Assembly (NCBI GenBank): GCA_022414725.1
Contig: CM039465.1
Coordinates: 37,581,390-37,645,389 of the forward strand
Length of the DNA: 64,000 nt
Origin: Microglena sp. YARC
Lineage: Eukaryota > Chlorophyta > Chlorophyceae > Chlamydomonadales > Chlamydomonadaceae
Direction of reading: 5' to 3'
Positions 1 to 11,864 of this stretch are shown piece by piece. Positions within the stretch are counted from its first letter, which is position 1, and the number at the start of each line of letters is the position of its first letter. Position numbers and translations under genes: made by a program. The notes beneath the pieces were generated by a model. It did not search any database. It saw only the letters and a program-made list of their open reading frames with translations, and had not been told where the DNA came from.

Positions 1-2590
1 TACGATGGCGTGCAGGGCTGAATATCTCCTTGGCACAAACAATCTCAGAGGATTGCGCAACGCTGTGTGTGATCTGATGAGTGTACAACTCACGTCGTAG
101 ATCTACTGAGACTTTTGGACTGCGTCTACGGGGCGTCTGGGACGGAAAGTAGAGACAACAACTGTTGTGTGGGCAGTAGGCGAGGCAGCGCAGGTTAGAT
201 TCCTCACGTGAACACGTAGGCAATCCAGGGCCAAAAGCAGGACTCAAGCCGTCGAGCAAGTCAGAGGGAAAACTGTCACCTTGTGCAGGGCTGAAGATCC
301 ACTTGGCACGGGCGCAGGGGCGTTGTCTGCGGGCAGCGGTCAGGCCGATAACCTTTCAATCGATAGAGTTGTTACACAGTGAAGACTGAAGAGCAGAGAG
401 TTAAGGCGTGCGGCTATATAGAATAGGAAGTCTCCAGGAAGATTCTGAAGGCACGTGCAGGCCATAGCTAGCCTATGGCCTGGCGGCAGGTAACCCGGGT
501 CCTGGAGCACCTGGACCACGCGCGCACTATGCCAACTCAGTGTCCGATGCAACGGACAATAACAAAAAGGTCGGAAAGGTGAAGCTTTCATGGGAATCAT
601 GTGAGTATGTGAAATGAATGCATAATGTAGCGTGAGCTCCAAACAAAACCCACCAACCGACATGTAATAACTTAGCACTCAAGCACACAACACGTGGGTG
701 TTTCATTTGTTATTAAAATACAGGTGGTACATAAACTCCTAAGTGACCAAATAGTACAAACACATATGCAAGAAAACAATAAAAACAAACAGATTTTTGT
801 TTTTGCAGTGCTGGGGTGTTGTGGATGTAGAGTGCTGCAGCAACACACACTGAATTGCCAAGACATGAGTCAGGCAGTTAGGCTAGTATTCATGACAGTG
901 AATTGCTGAGTGCGGTACTTTGTAGTCTGCTCGGCTGCTGCTTCAGCAAGCATGCATATAGAATGCAGTTACCTTCGCAGCTGGAAGCAACGATGGAACA
1001 CAAAGTTGCGCAGCAGGCAGTGGTATTGATACGCCTATGCCAGGCTGGGGCACGCAGTGTTGCGTACAGCTAATCGCGAGCAGAACGCCGAGAGCTCCTG
1101 CAAGAGTTCCGGATCTCACTCAATTATGTAGGTTAATGATAAGGATACAATTCGCGCGTGGCTGATTTTATTGTCCCGAGCCTTTCCGAATTCTGACGAT
1201 TTAAGCTATCCGAATTCCAGCGGTTGCTGAAGCGCCGTTTGCCCAATCGTAGTGTTCGCATCATAATTAGCGCTGCTGCTGCTGCTGGCTGGATTTCCAG
1301 CGGGGAGACAGATGTTGCGTTGCAATGACCATAATGCCAACTGCTTTGCACGTATTTCGCTGCAAAACTTGAATATACAGGGATAGCAACTGTTCATCGA
1401 GGTCAGAGAAAATACAAAGGTGAAGGAGAAGAACGATAGAATCGAGGACGAGTCGCATTGGCTTCAAAGTACTGAGTTGACCGGCTGATTTGACGGGCGA
1501 TCTTGGGAACTGTGAAGATGTGAAGATTTGAAGATTTGAAAAACAGCACGATATCGCGCAAGTATCGCATAGGTCTGCCCCCTAAGGGGGCCGACCAACT
1601 AGGTCAAGTCCAACAAAAGGAAACAAACTGGGGGCGAAAAGGAGAGCGGAAAGGGGAGCGTGGAGGGGAGGAATGCCGAGGCAGGCAATCCCGAGCACCA
1701 AGCCCAAAAACACACAAAACAAGAGGCCTAAGCCAAAAGAGCTAAAGACTAATCAAGGGCACGTGCTATGAGCACCTTAGTATGCAGCGATAATGCCCCC
1801 AACAGAAAAAAGCGCAAGTCAACCCAGCACAACCACCTAGCAGAAAAGGACCTGGGTGCCAAGAAGAGCAGCCATAGGCACCCCAAGCAGAAAAGGGCGA
1901 GTCCAGACGAAGAACAGAGAGTCCAGAAACCAATCCGAGCAAGACTCAGCAAGCAGGCACACATGACAGGGGCAAGAGAATCCACCACATAGGGCAGACC
2001 TGTTGGCTATAAGCATCTGATAATGATACAGCCAACACAAAGCCCTGCCCGAACACCAGAAGCCACAATCGACTCTCCCCGATGGCACATTAAATTGCTC
2101 TAGATTACCTGTATGATAGGCGCACTACGTCACGAACCTTCAGCATGGGCCACGGACACCCAATTTGTAAGTGAATTCTTATAAATGCAAAATTGTAAAA
2201 TACTGGCAGTGGGGAATATCGGTACCTTAGTTATAATTGTTTTATCCAGGACCTTAATGTTCAGAAGTTACATCACAACCGACTTTAACCGAAAGACCTT
2301 CGAAATACCGTACGATTCCGAAACCGAATCCGAAACCTTACGCGAACGCGAATGGCACAACCCCGGGCTGCGCAGAGACCGAGATAGCTCATATTGCTGG
2401 GTGAGAAGTGGCTGCTGGTCATCAACATCTCCTTCGCCGATGCCTTCTTGCATGCTGCTCGACAAATTCGAAACTGAGGAGATTGACGAATCGTAGAAGA
2501 TTGGTGCGTAGATGTCTTCGCTCGTCGTGGCCTCCGGAATTTGCGAATCTGCTCGAAGTACATCTGCCAACGAACACAACCGAGTAGCTA
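1..2590. other. gene-free stretch, nothing recognised
   Basis: The open frames here are short, overlap on both strands and show no domain or good splice context. The only structure seen is a roughly 27-base direct repeat (a tgcagggctgaa motif followed by cttggcac) near 11-37 and 283-311. There is also a short echo of gcagacctgttgg-type sequence near 1575 and 1993. An untranslated exon of the kinase gene downstream cannot be excluded. Confidence 0.5.
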
Positions 2591-2599
2591 AACCTAAAC

Positions 2600-2665
2600 T
2601 TAAACTAAACTAGGGGTGGGGTGGGGGTGGGGGTGGGGGGTGGGGGGGGTGGGGGGGTTAAAGTT
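2600..2665. repeat. G-rich (GGGGT)n tract
   Basis: Runs of 4-8 G separated by single T, capable of forming a G-quadruplex on the + strand. It is flanked by aaacttaaactaaacta on the left and a partly complementary ttaaagtttagtta on the right, so the tract sits in an imperfect inverted repeat. Confidence 0.7.
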
Positions 2666-3337
2666 TAGTTAAGGTCTAATGAAAGAGCTAACGTAAGCTA
2701 AACTATCGTGCGTCCACACGAGAAAAGGGGTCCTCGGTTTCGGTTTACCCGCGAAATAAGGCTAAACCTTAAACTAAACCGGCTCGTTTGGTCGATCTCT
2801 CATCCTCGTTTCAAATAGTGCACCCCCCCCTCACTTCTACGTCTAGAACTCGATAACGGACAGGCTTCATTCCATGCTGCCGGCAAGGCTGGAAAGGAGG
2901 CTTCTGCGGCACCGTTACAAATAGAAACGCTTTTTACAAACGAGGCTCCTCCAGCATTGCGAGGACCAGGCGAGGGGGTTGCGCTGTTCGAAACGAGAAC
3001 GAGGCGTCTCCAGCTATTTTCAAATTGGTTTGAAGTGGAGTGATGCGTTCCACCCCCTCACCTGCCCCTGCCACGCGCTGCGAGCGAATCTGATTTGCCA
3101 CGCTATGATGAGGCATTGAAAGGCCTGACCGGGGCAGTATGATACCGGGTGCTGACTGTATATCACGGAGGATGTGATATACGGAGGATGAATCTGGAGG
3201 ACTTCCATAGGGTGTGTTTCCAGTGGGGCAGGGGCTGGTTTCTCGCGGACGTCAAATTGTCCATGTTCTGAAAACCTCAAACCTCATCGAGAGAATCCTG
3301 GAGAGAATACTTGGTGCTCGCCGGTGCTCGCCGGGCT

Positions 3338-4435
3338 GGACTTCAGCGGATCCTACGTGGACTTGAGCGGAATTGAAAAACTTCAGGGGGAGGGTCAGGG
3401 CTCCCGCCAGAGGGGAGGGGTGACACGAGGAGGGGGGGCTACGATTTCGACCCGGACTCGGTATGATAGGGTTTCGAAGGGCGAGGTACCTTTCGGAACA
3501 GCTTCTCGCGAGCTTCGATTGTTCGAGGTTGCAAACAAAACTTCGTCGCTTTCAACTTGCTCCCCCCCCAAAACTCATTTCCCGGCCTTCTGATCCTCCT
3601 AAGTTTCGGTATGAAAGTGGCCAGCCAACGCGTATCGGCTCATGGTGCTTCGTGCCGTTACTTGCTGCTGCGCAAAACCTGCGTAGGCTGTAGGCAGGAG
3701 CCTCATGCGCCCCTTAAATGATTTTGTTGGCCAGACAGTGTCGTTTCGTCACAGACGAGTCTTTGTGCAGGGGTGGGTGGGTTTCCCAGGTAGCCAAGCC
3801 AGCCGGGCAGATGGAGCCAAGCCGAGCCATATCGGAAGCATCCAGACAGTTTTCCGGAAACTAAAATTTCTGCGCTGAACAGAACAGCGCCAGAATGAGC
3901 AGGTGGTTGAAAGAGCTCGACAAGCATGCAGCGCAATCGCTCGGGCTCTCCAGCGCATCTGCATGACATGCAACGGGAGCCGATTGACACAATTTGTCAG
4001 ACAGATTGCTCTCGTTGCCATTGCGAGCTATTACAGATATAATATCTGAGGGGGCGCTGCTCCCATCGACAAGTTAAAAAGCAGGTGCTCAGGACAAAGA
4101 AAAAAACATCCAGCTTGTTATTCTGACATTTTTCTGAACCGCGGTCACCAAAGAAGCCGGAGGTGACTCCATGGGGACTAGAATCCCGACAAGCAACTTG
4201 CGCGAAGTTTCCCAGAAGAGATGCTTGATCATGGGAAAAATTGTTGGTCTTTCAAGACGAAATTTCGAAGGTTCGAAGGAGGGTTTCCCACCCCGACCAT
4301 TTGAGGTCGTATCATACCTGTTCTTGGTCGAAATCGAAGGCCCCCCTCCTCGTGTCACCCCTCCCCTCTGGCTCCCGCTGAAGTTTTGCATTCCTCTGAA
4401 GTCCACGTAGGATCCGCTGAAGTCCACGTCGGCCT
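3338..4435. repeat. inverted repeat pair about 1 kb apart (possible foldback/TIR element)
   Basis: The + strand at about 3338-3480 and the - strand at about 4435-4285 share a diverged stretch of about 140 bases. It contains GGACTTCAGCGGATCCTACG, then CCAGAGGGGAGGGGTGACAC, then an ATTTCGACC block. The arrangement resembles the long terminal inverted repeats of a non-autonomous DNA element, but no transposase frame or target duplication was found. The motif CTGAAGTCCACG also recurs in both orientations at about 4390-4535. Confidence 0.55.
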
Positions 4436-5024
4436 TCAGCGGTCAAAAAAGCCAGCGTGGACTTCAGCGGGACATAGCAAAATGTCAGCGGAACCCCACT
4501 GGAAACACTTCGTGCCAGCGTGGACTTCAGCGGAACTTCAACGGTGACCGAAAACCCCACTGGAAGCACACCCATACTCGCAGTTCTGCTCGCAGTTATC
4601 ATAAGCCAGAAGACTTACCTTCAACTTCGAGTGTTTCCGACTGTTATACAAATTATGACTAATAATTGCGCCCATAAAGTCATAAGTCATGTGGAAACAG
4701 GCCTTCAGGGGTACAACCTATATGTACCTGACACGCGTCGTATTCGCTATACAAGCTTACACAATAATCTACTCAGCTTGTAACGCAGGCGCAGGAACAA
4801 TGCAGAAGACCAGAATTCTTAAAGCCACTCCGACTTGGCGTTTATCTTTCTATTTTTGTAATGCGATAAATTAGTCGTCATAGTCTTATTAATCAGCTTG
4901 CCATCCATTCATTCATTCGGCCAGTAATTTTCCCGCTCGTAACAGCCCAACCATTCAGGGAACCATAGGGAATCCTGCCATTGCGAGGTCGCGTGCGCGT
5001 AGGTGGGTTATGGGTCGTGCTTTC

Positions 5025-5140
5025 TAAGTTCTGGCTAGAATGCGGATCCTGCGTTCTGGGTTCTGGCTGGGATGTGGATCTTGCGTCTGAGTTCTGGCTG
5101 GGATGCGGATCGTGCATTCTGAGTTCTGAGGGGGGTGTGG
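5025..5140 (+). repeat. minisatellite, about 35-bp unit
   Basis: About three to four diverged copies of a unit built on gttctggctgggatgcggat. Overlapping open frames on both strands come only from the repeat and were not called. Confidence 0.6.
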
Positions 5141-5568
5141 GTCGTGAGTTTGCGGGCTGTATCGGCTGTGTGAGTTTTGGGGCTGGGTTCGACCAAATGC
5201 CAGTAGCCTGTAGCTCGACGACTATTCGTTCCTGTGTTCTTTCAGTTTGTCAACTTACTACAACCCGTGTACAGTGCATTATTCTACTCGAGTGATCGCA
5301 CAGTCGCAAAGGAGCCACATCTTGCCGCACTATCCGATCCACCCGGTGGAAGATATTTCACCACATGCTTCAGTGTCTACCTCCAATGTATCATCCACCC
5401 AATGTGCACATCAATCCTCACATGCACATATCCACCCACCCCACACACACCTCCACACACCATGCACGCATCAGTTATATATTTTGCCCTTCTGGCTGCC
5501 TTGGGCTTTCATTCGGTATCGGGAAGTTTGCCTTGACTTCAGTTAACCCTGAACCCATATAGACCCTT

Positions 5569-5569
<1 letters not shown>

Positions 5570-5603
<34 letters not shown>
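5570..5603 (+). repeat. poly-C tract (34 nt)
   Basis: Uninterrupted C homopolymer upstream of the kinase gene, one of the longest in the window. A second C run lies at about 5871-5885. From about 5930 to 6030 the sequence is almost pure pyrimidine and leads into the CAG acceptor of the first recognised kinase exon. Confidence 0.9.
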
Positions 5604-6030
5604 TTCAAACCTAAGCCTTTGAATCAAAGCCGAAACAACTAAACACTAAAAACCCTAAATCTAAGTGAAGACTAACTTCCCCCCACCCATTCATTCCGTT
5701 TGCGCTCCTCCTCTGTTTCCTCCTGAACCAAAAGAAAACAGCACCGGAAACGAACGTCACTGGAAACAAACAGCACTGGAAACAGACGGTACTGGAAACA
5801 TATTAACATGAAGTCAACATGACCAATCAGCAAGCAAGTCATTCTGATTCATAAATAGTGCCCATCATACCCCCCCCCCCCCCCCAAGCCATCTCCAAGT
5901 ACTACTCCAAGCCATCAATTACACTCCTCTTACCTCCATCCCCACGTCTCCTGACCCTTCCTAACTCCCCCTTACTCCCTCCCAACTCCCTCCCTCCCTC
6001 CCTCCCTCGCTTCCTCCCTCACTCTTACAG

Positions 6031-6219
6031 GGTGTCATGGCCGAGTTGACGACTTTCAAGATCCACGACAAGGGCAATGGGAAGGACATGCCCCTATCTG
6101 CGATTAGGACCTGCAGGTTTGGCTCTGATTCATCCGCCGAAACAGGGATTCTGAAAGCCAGCAAGCCTCGTGTACGGAACTGCTGCTGTGGAGTGAGCTG
6201 GTTCAGGTCCAAGTATAAT
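6031..6219 (+). CDS. kinase gene, exon 1 of the model
   Basis: A long pyrimidine tract ends in ACAG at 6030, followed in frame by GGT GTC ATG (ATG at 6037). The donor is AAT|GTAAGA at 6220, phase 0. It encodes 61 residues of cytosolic N-terminus (MAELTTFKIHD...). The strong acceptor before the ATG suggests an untranslated or coding exon further upstream. Confidence 0.65.
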
Positions 6220-9200
6220 GTAAGAGCCGGTGTGGGGTAGGGGAGTGTGTGTGGGGGGTGGGGGGGGGGGGGGTAAGGGGTCACAGTGCCCAATAGGTGT
6301 GGGGAGGTGGAGGGGGTTAGGTGTCACAAAGCCCAATTTTCATGGGGTGGTGGTGGGGGGGGGAAGGGGTCAGAGAGGCGGGAAGCCTCGCGCAGTTGCT
6401 GGAGTGGGGTAGGGAGTCAGAGAGGATCGTATTGTTTCAATGGCAGTAGTCAAGTCGGTGGCTTGGCTGTTCTCAATAGGCTCTTGAACATTACTCGGAG
6501 TAGCAATCTCTATGGCGGTAGCTAATCCCCTCGCGACTTGCCTATGACTTCCCAATGACTTCTTCATGACTTCCTAATGACTTTTTCATGACTTTTTCAT
6601 GACTTTCTTATGACTTCCTTATGACTTTCTTATGACTTTCTCGTCACTATCTTATGACTTCCTCATGACTTCTTCGTGACTTCCTCATGACTTCCTTATG
6701 ACTTCCTAATGACTTCTTCATGACTTCCTTACGACTTCCTTGTGACTTCCTTATGGCGCTACCATTCTTTGACTTGCAGGCCCTAAGGAAGAAACCCTTG
6801 TGGGTGCTTCTTTCCCTCATATGCATGGGGTTGGTCATTGGCCTGAGCATGTGGGGCGTCTTGGAGGCTGCTGACCGGCACGCTGATGATGCGAGGTGGG
6901 CAATTTCTTTTTTTGTTGTTTGAAGCCCTTGTGGGAGTTTTTTCCCCAGCTGTCATGGGGTTGGTCATTTGCTTGAGCGTGTGGGGCGTCTTGGAACCTG
7001 CTGACCGGCACGCTGTCGATGAGAAGTGGGCAATTTCTTGTTTATTGGTTTGAATACATGGCCTCTTTAGCCGTCATGGGGTTGGTCATTGGCCTGAGCG
7101 TGTGGGGTACTAGGGACAATGCTTCTTTTGTGATTTCCTTATGTACCATTGGTCTTGTGCAATACACCGTTTCGCTGGCACACGGTTTCTATTTATTTCC
7201 TGTTTTCTATTTGTTGAGATAGTCTACAACCATTTGATAATTCTACAATTTTCTAGTAAGTGTGTCCAGCCCCATTAAAATACTTCCTGCAGTCGTAGCC
7301 GTCACATGTGCTTCAGGCAATCATAAATGAACTGGCATGAGAGGAAATTTGACAGAAAAGACTGCTAAAAAAACCTAACATGATGTATGTCTTGTGCTAT
7401 TCACCATGCGAGGGGCAAGGCTTTTATGGTGGCAAAGGAGCAGGGCTTGTACCTACGGGCCGTGCTCATGGGCGCCATGCTCCCGGCCTCTAATGTGGCC
7501 ACCCTCATCAAGCAGTACGCCTTTGACTTGCCTGCTCTTGAAGCCACCTTTAGGGGATGCGCTCCAGACATTCTTGACCTAGAGCAGTCATCCAGTGTGT
7601 TCAACATCCAGATCGCACCTAACGCCATCATCCACACTGTTATACCCATCCGAGGATTTGAAGGTGGCGAAGGCCTAGACCTGATGAGGCTAAGATCACG
7701 CCGCCCCTACGCCCTGAGGGCTATTTCATCCAGGAAACCCATTACCTCGGGTCCTGAGCTACTGCCGGTAGGAATTTGGGCGTTTGTTGCCCTCCACCCG
7801 GTCTTTATTCCAGATGTGGACATGTATGAGACCTTCAACTTCCCCGAGGTATACGGCGTGCCCAATGAATTCAACCCCACCAGGCAGCCCACACATCAGC
7901 TGTACAACAATACCTTCGGAAGGGCCGAGGGCCATGGGCTGTATGAGACAGATGGGGCAGGATGCGATAAGGACCTGTGCTACATCAACGCCACTCGCTC
8001 CAAGTTCTGGGGCTTCGGAAAGTCCGTCGTCAGCTGGGAGGTGGCCAAGCATGACTCTAAGCTCTACGATCTGTGTGGCAAGTACGACTTTGTCATGACT
8101 GTGACCGACCCAGATGGATCTGAGAGATGCATAGCCATGTGCAGTGACACTCGCATGATTCCCACCAAGTACCCGGACATGTGGAACGGTACTCTAGGCC
8201 CCTACACGCTCGAGGACTACAAGAAGAAGAATCCTATGAAGTATACCCTGTCAGCACTGCAGAACACTTGGCACCTGTACTTAGTGAATGACAAGGGAGG
8301 CATGATGGCGCATTCCAACGGTGGTAGCTGGGATCCGGTCTGGAAGGCCCCCCTGATTGCCATCTTGGTGGTGGTCCCAGTGCTGCTGTGTGTCCTGGCG
8401 CTGCTGCTCATGGCTATGGGCATCGAGCAGGAAGAGCTGCTGGAAGCTGAGGTTGAAGCCCGTGAACAGCTGGAGTGCGAGAAGAAGCACACAGATGCCC
8501 TTGTTGTCCGCCAGCTCAACCTCATATCATGCTTCTCAAGTGTGAAAGATGATAGAAGCAAATTGGGAGCAGAGTCCTCCCGGCTATCCATGGAGCAAGC
8601 CACCCACAGCCGGATAGAAGCTGTGCGCCGGCACTTGAACACAGGTCAGAATACGGACGATCAAATTGTGGTGCAGGAGCTCCTGGGTGAGGGCGCCTTC
8701 GGCAAGGTTTACAAGGGTTTGTGGCGCGGTGGTGAGGTCGCCATCAAGACCATCATGCTGCCAGCCAACATGTCCGGTGCCGCCAAGAGGGAGAGGATGG
8801 CTATTATGGAAGCCGCCATCTCCACCTCCATGACCCACCCCAACGTAGTGCAGACCTACACGTACGCCATCCGCCCAATCCTGGACCATGAGAAGGAGAA
8901 CAATGAGCCAATAGAAAGTATCCCCGGTATGGTGCAGCTCACTCTGACCGAGACAGAGGGCGTCGATGCCAGCAAGAACTCCCAGGGCCGCTCTGGGGGT
9001 TCATCTCTCTCCCAGGGATCTTCATTGGGTCCTTCTGAGGCTAGCATCATCAGTTATGAAGTCCGCCTGGTTCTGGAGTTCTGTGATGTGGGGACCCTTC
9101 GGGAAGCCCTGGATGCCGGCCTGTTCTACTCTAATTGCTTCAACTACAAGGCGATTCTAGACACTGCGTCAGACATAGCCAAAGCCATGCTGCACCTGCA

Positions 9201-9882
9201 CCTAGCCAACGTCCTGCATTTGGATCTCAAGTCCTGCAATGTCATGCTCAAATCGTGTGGATCCGAGGGCCGTGGCCTCAGTGCCAAGGTTGCTGACTTC
9301 GGCCTATCTGTCTCCCTCGACCCTGACCAAACCCACATGTCTCAGATGTTCCAGGGCACCTTGACCCACATGGCACCAGAGGTACTCATGAGCGGGTCTA
9401 TTTCCAAGGCTGCAGATGTGTATGCCTTTGGCATCACTCTATATGAGCTCCTCACTGGGGAACACGCCTTCAAGGATCTCCACAAAGCACACTTGGGTCA
9501 TGCCATCACCACCGGCAATGTGCGCCCTAAGTTTGGCTTGGTCTGCCCTAAGGAGTACAGGGAGTTGGCGGAGTTGTGTTGGCATCGCGAGCCGGAAATG
9601 AGGCCAACATTCACACAGGTTCTTGCCCAGCTAGGAGCCATGCGAGTAGCTGAGAAAGGAAGCACTGCGAATCTGGATGTTTCCATGCTTAAGAAGCAGA
9701 AGAAGCATCCTGACATGGTCCCTTTCCTGCTCCCTACCCTGGATCTACAGAGCGCTAAGGATAAGGTCGCATCTTCATCCAGGGGGTCAAAGTATTCTCA
9801 AAGAATGTCAGATCTTGACTGCGTGCCTGAAGGCAGAGAAAGCATGGAGGAGAGCGTGGATGAGAGTTGTGAAGAGAGCTGA
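6037..9882 (+). CDS. CHASE-domain receptor-like TKL protein kinase (three-exon model)
   Basis: Predicted plasma-membrane receptor kinase of about 922 residues, from joining 6037-6219, 6780-6895 and 7413-9882; phases match (0, then 2). The order is a basic cytosolic N-terminus, TM1 (LWVLLSLICMGLVIGL, about residues 68-83), an extracellular CHASE sensor (about 100-410, with APNAIIHTVIPIRGFEGGEG and GLDLM), TM2 (about 412-437), a Glu-rich juxtamembrane helix and a kinase domain. Kinase motifs are the GEGAFGKV loop (about 525), VAIK lysine (545), HLDLKSCN (about 702), DFG (728) and MAPEV (about 754). The catalytic-loop Arg is Leu, so this is a non-RD type. About 60 Ser/Gly-rich residues are inserted in the N-lobe. 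CHASE domains sense extracellular ligands in plants, algae and bacteria, usually ahead of histidine kinases or cyclases; the ligand here is unknown. The kinase and CHASE calls are firm; the true N-terminus and upstream exons are uncertain. Confidence 0.85.
6536..6765 (+). repeat. 10-bp minisatellite (ATGACTTCYT)n in kinase intron 1
   Basis: More than twenty diverged copies of TGACTTCCTTA-like units run up to the exon-2 acceptor, which itself reads TTTGACTTGCAG. The array therefore looks like repeated copies of the acceptor-proximal sequence. The 5' part of the intron (6220-6420) is instead G-rich. Confidence 0.8.
6780..6895 (+). CDS. kinase gene, exon 2 (first transmembrane segment)
   Basis: Acceptor CTTGCAG at 6779, donor GCGAG|GTGGGC at 6896; 116 nt, entering phase 0 and leaving phase 2. 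It encodes ALRKKPLWVLLSLICMGLV..., one hydrophobic helix followed by AADRHADDAR, which leads into the CHASE fold. Two degraded copies follow in tandem. Confidence 0.7.
6922..7125 (+). repeat. two degenerate tandem copies of kinase exon 2
   Basis: The ATGGGGTTGGTCATT core of exon 2 (at 6825) recurs at 6955 and 7076, a spacing of 130 and 121 bases. Copy 2 keeps GAA|GTGGGC at the donor position and a CCCCAG acceptor, but has lost one base between CCCTTGTGG and ATGGGG. Used after exon 1 it would hit TGA within nine codons. Copy 3 diverges after the hydrophobic core. Both look like pseudo-exons. Confidence 0.8.
7413..9882 (+). CDS. kinase gene, exon 3 (CHASE, TM2, kinase domain)
   Basis: One long open exon to TGA at 9880-9882. 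The start is placed at 7413 because ATGCGAG|G gives the needed phase 2 (AG+G = Arg) and a TGA stands in frame at 7381. The frame is also open from an ATG at 7387, but starting there would lose TM1. The encoded tail after the kinase is Ser/Glu-rich. The 3' region (9883-10560) shows no further exon. Confidence 0.85.
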
Positions 9883-10590
9883 TTGCACAGAAATAGAATC
9901 AGAGCTCATGCTTGGCTGGTACAGTAGCACTAGCTTTGACAGACAGTTCAGGGGTTTGAAACCGTTGCTAGGTTCACGATTGCCAACCCGCCACCTTGCA
10001 AAAGGCCGAGAACTTTCCTCCAGGCTGTCGCGCAGTAGTACGAGCTTGGGCACAGTAGGTTTGCGAAAGCAAAACCCACAGTAGCAATTCCCTAGTGCAA
10101 GCAATCGGGAAGGTTCCTTCAAATTCACGCCCCGTAGAAAGGCGTACAAATTTCCAATGTTGCATCTCGATAGATGTTTATATCTTCAGCTCTTGGTTGT
10201 GATCTCGATATTGGTTTCGGTCTGGATCTTGCTTTGGCTTTGCCTCTAGCTCCGCCAATGCAAAAAAAATGAAGGCAGGGGTAGCAGCTTCTAGGCAGCT
10301 CCCAGTCTTCATCCTTAGGCCTGCTGACAGGTGGTGTGTCTAAAAGCTGATTTGACAGGCAATGCAATGCAGCTGAAGTTTTGTTCTTTTAGTTAGATAT
10401 GCAGTGCAGGGATTTTTTTCAAATCTGAAAGTGGATTTTATTCTAGCTTCATGCTTTTAGGCCTCCTCCAGGGACAGCGTTATGGTGCTTTTTATAGCTA
10501 TTTGTAGGTGCATTTAAGGAAAAAGCAAAACAAACAACTTTTCCCCCTTTTGTTATCGCGTTATTTTCGCCAAAGGGGGTCAAAACTAGC
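9883..10590. other. region downstream of the kinase gene
   Basis: Presumed 3' UTR and intergenic sequence. The only feature is a single copy of the dispersed motif AGCAGCTTCTAGGCAGCTCC at about 10286-10306. No convincing polyadenylation signal or exon was seen. Confidence 0.5.
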
Positions 10591-10619
10591 GTTCGCTATA
10601 TAAAGTGGTAAAAAAGCCC

Positions 10620-10960
10620 TGATGCAGTGTTGGCTTGGGACTGCGATTGCGCTATGCAGGCCGTCTTGGGAGAAAAGTGAGGTGTGGAGCGTTGGCTCGG
10701 GAAGAACCTGGAGTTACTCTGAAGCCAGTGTTGGCTTGGGAAGAACTCCAGCAGAACTACAAGTTCTGGAGATTTTGTCTTCAGAGAAGAACGCCTTTGG
10801 AGGCGATACCACATTGTTGGTTGGTTAGTTAGTCAGTTAGTATCCAATAGAGAAGGATACGATTGGAGGCAATAATATATTTTTGGTTGGTTGGTTGGTT
10901 GGTTGGTTGGTTGGTTGGTATCCATCAGAGAAGGATGCCATAGGAGGCAATACTCCAGTA
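10620..10960 (+). repeat. diverged tandem repeats and a (GGTT)n microsatellite
   Basis: Two copies of a gtgttggcttggga block (10625 and 10729), followed by a pure GGTT run at about 10876-10919 and repeated agagaaggat..ggaggcaat segments. Confidence 0.7.
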
Positions 10961-11224
10961 GCAGTATTCAGTGATGGAAACCTTGGAGGTCTTTTTCAGT
11001 GAGACAGAGCAATTGGAGATAAAACCCATTGGAGACTGAGACTGGAAGAGGGGACTGTTGAACACCATTAGAAGCAAAACTACAATCCTCCCATGGTTTT
11101 AGTCACTGAAGGATGCCTTCGAGATCTTCTTCGGTGAGACCAGGCATAGGGAGATAAAACCGCTTATATCCTGCAAGTACTTCAGCAGCGGAATATCTGC
11201 TGATTATTCTCAAATTGAACTCAA

Positions 11225-11470
11225 GCAGCCTGCAAGCAGCATATTATTATATTGTTATATTACTTATACAATTATATTATAAGGCCATGAATATTGAAAA
11301 TAGTCCAAGAACATCGATATATTATTATTAGCAGAACCCTGGCAGAACATTCTATTACTAGCAGAACATCATATTAGTATAAGCAGAATATTGTTATTGC
11401 TAGCAGCATTGGTATATTACCGGTATTATTAGCAGAACATTATATTATTATTATTATTATTAGCAGAATA
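11225..11470 (+). repeat. AT-rich (TTA)n / agcagaac repeats
   Basis: Low-complexity attatt runs interspersed with agcagaacat units; no coding potential. Confidence 0.7.
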
Positions 11471-11564
11471 TGATTATTGCTAGCGGCATGGCTCTATGCT
11501 ATCTTGATGGAAGCATCGCTCTACAATATCTTGGTAGCAGCGTTGCTCTCTATAATATCCTGGT

Positions 11565-11850
11565 GGAGACAAGGACTGGAGGAGTGGACTGTTGGAGTCC
11601 TTTGGAGGCAAAAAAACCTTTCGACGTGGGGACAATGAAAATACGTTGGAGGAGTGTTCACCGCGGAGGAGTGGACTGTCGAATTCCATTGGAAGAAAAC
11701 CCCTTTCGACGTGGGGACAATTTAAATGTATTAAAGGAAAAATCGCATTTGAGGTTGGGACTGTTGAATTCCATTGGAAGAAAACCCCTTTCAACGAGGG
11801 GACAGTTGAAATGTATTGGAGGAAAAATCACTGTGGAGAAGGGGACTGTT
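11565..11850 (+). repeat. 60-bp minisatellite
   Basis: About five copies of a unit containing GGGGACTGTTGAATTCCAT, TGGAAGAAAACCCCTTTC and GACGTGGGGACAAT. Open frames on both strands here are repeat artefacts. A related single copy lies near 11050. Confidence 0.75.
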
Positions 11851-11864
11851 GAGCTGGTGGAAAG

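Noticed and set aside
340..2579. Several 60-110-codon frames on both strands
   Set aside because: Overlapping on opposite strands, no motif, no splice context; at chance level for this base composition.
5234..5536. Frame ending in a signal-peptide-like MHASVIYFALLAALGFHSVSG
   Set aside because: Only 24 codons from that ATG to the stop, no good donor, and no downstream partner in phase was found.
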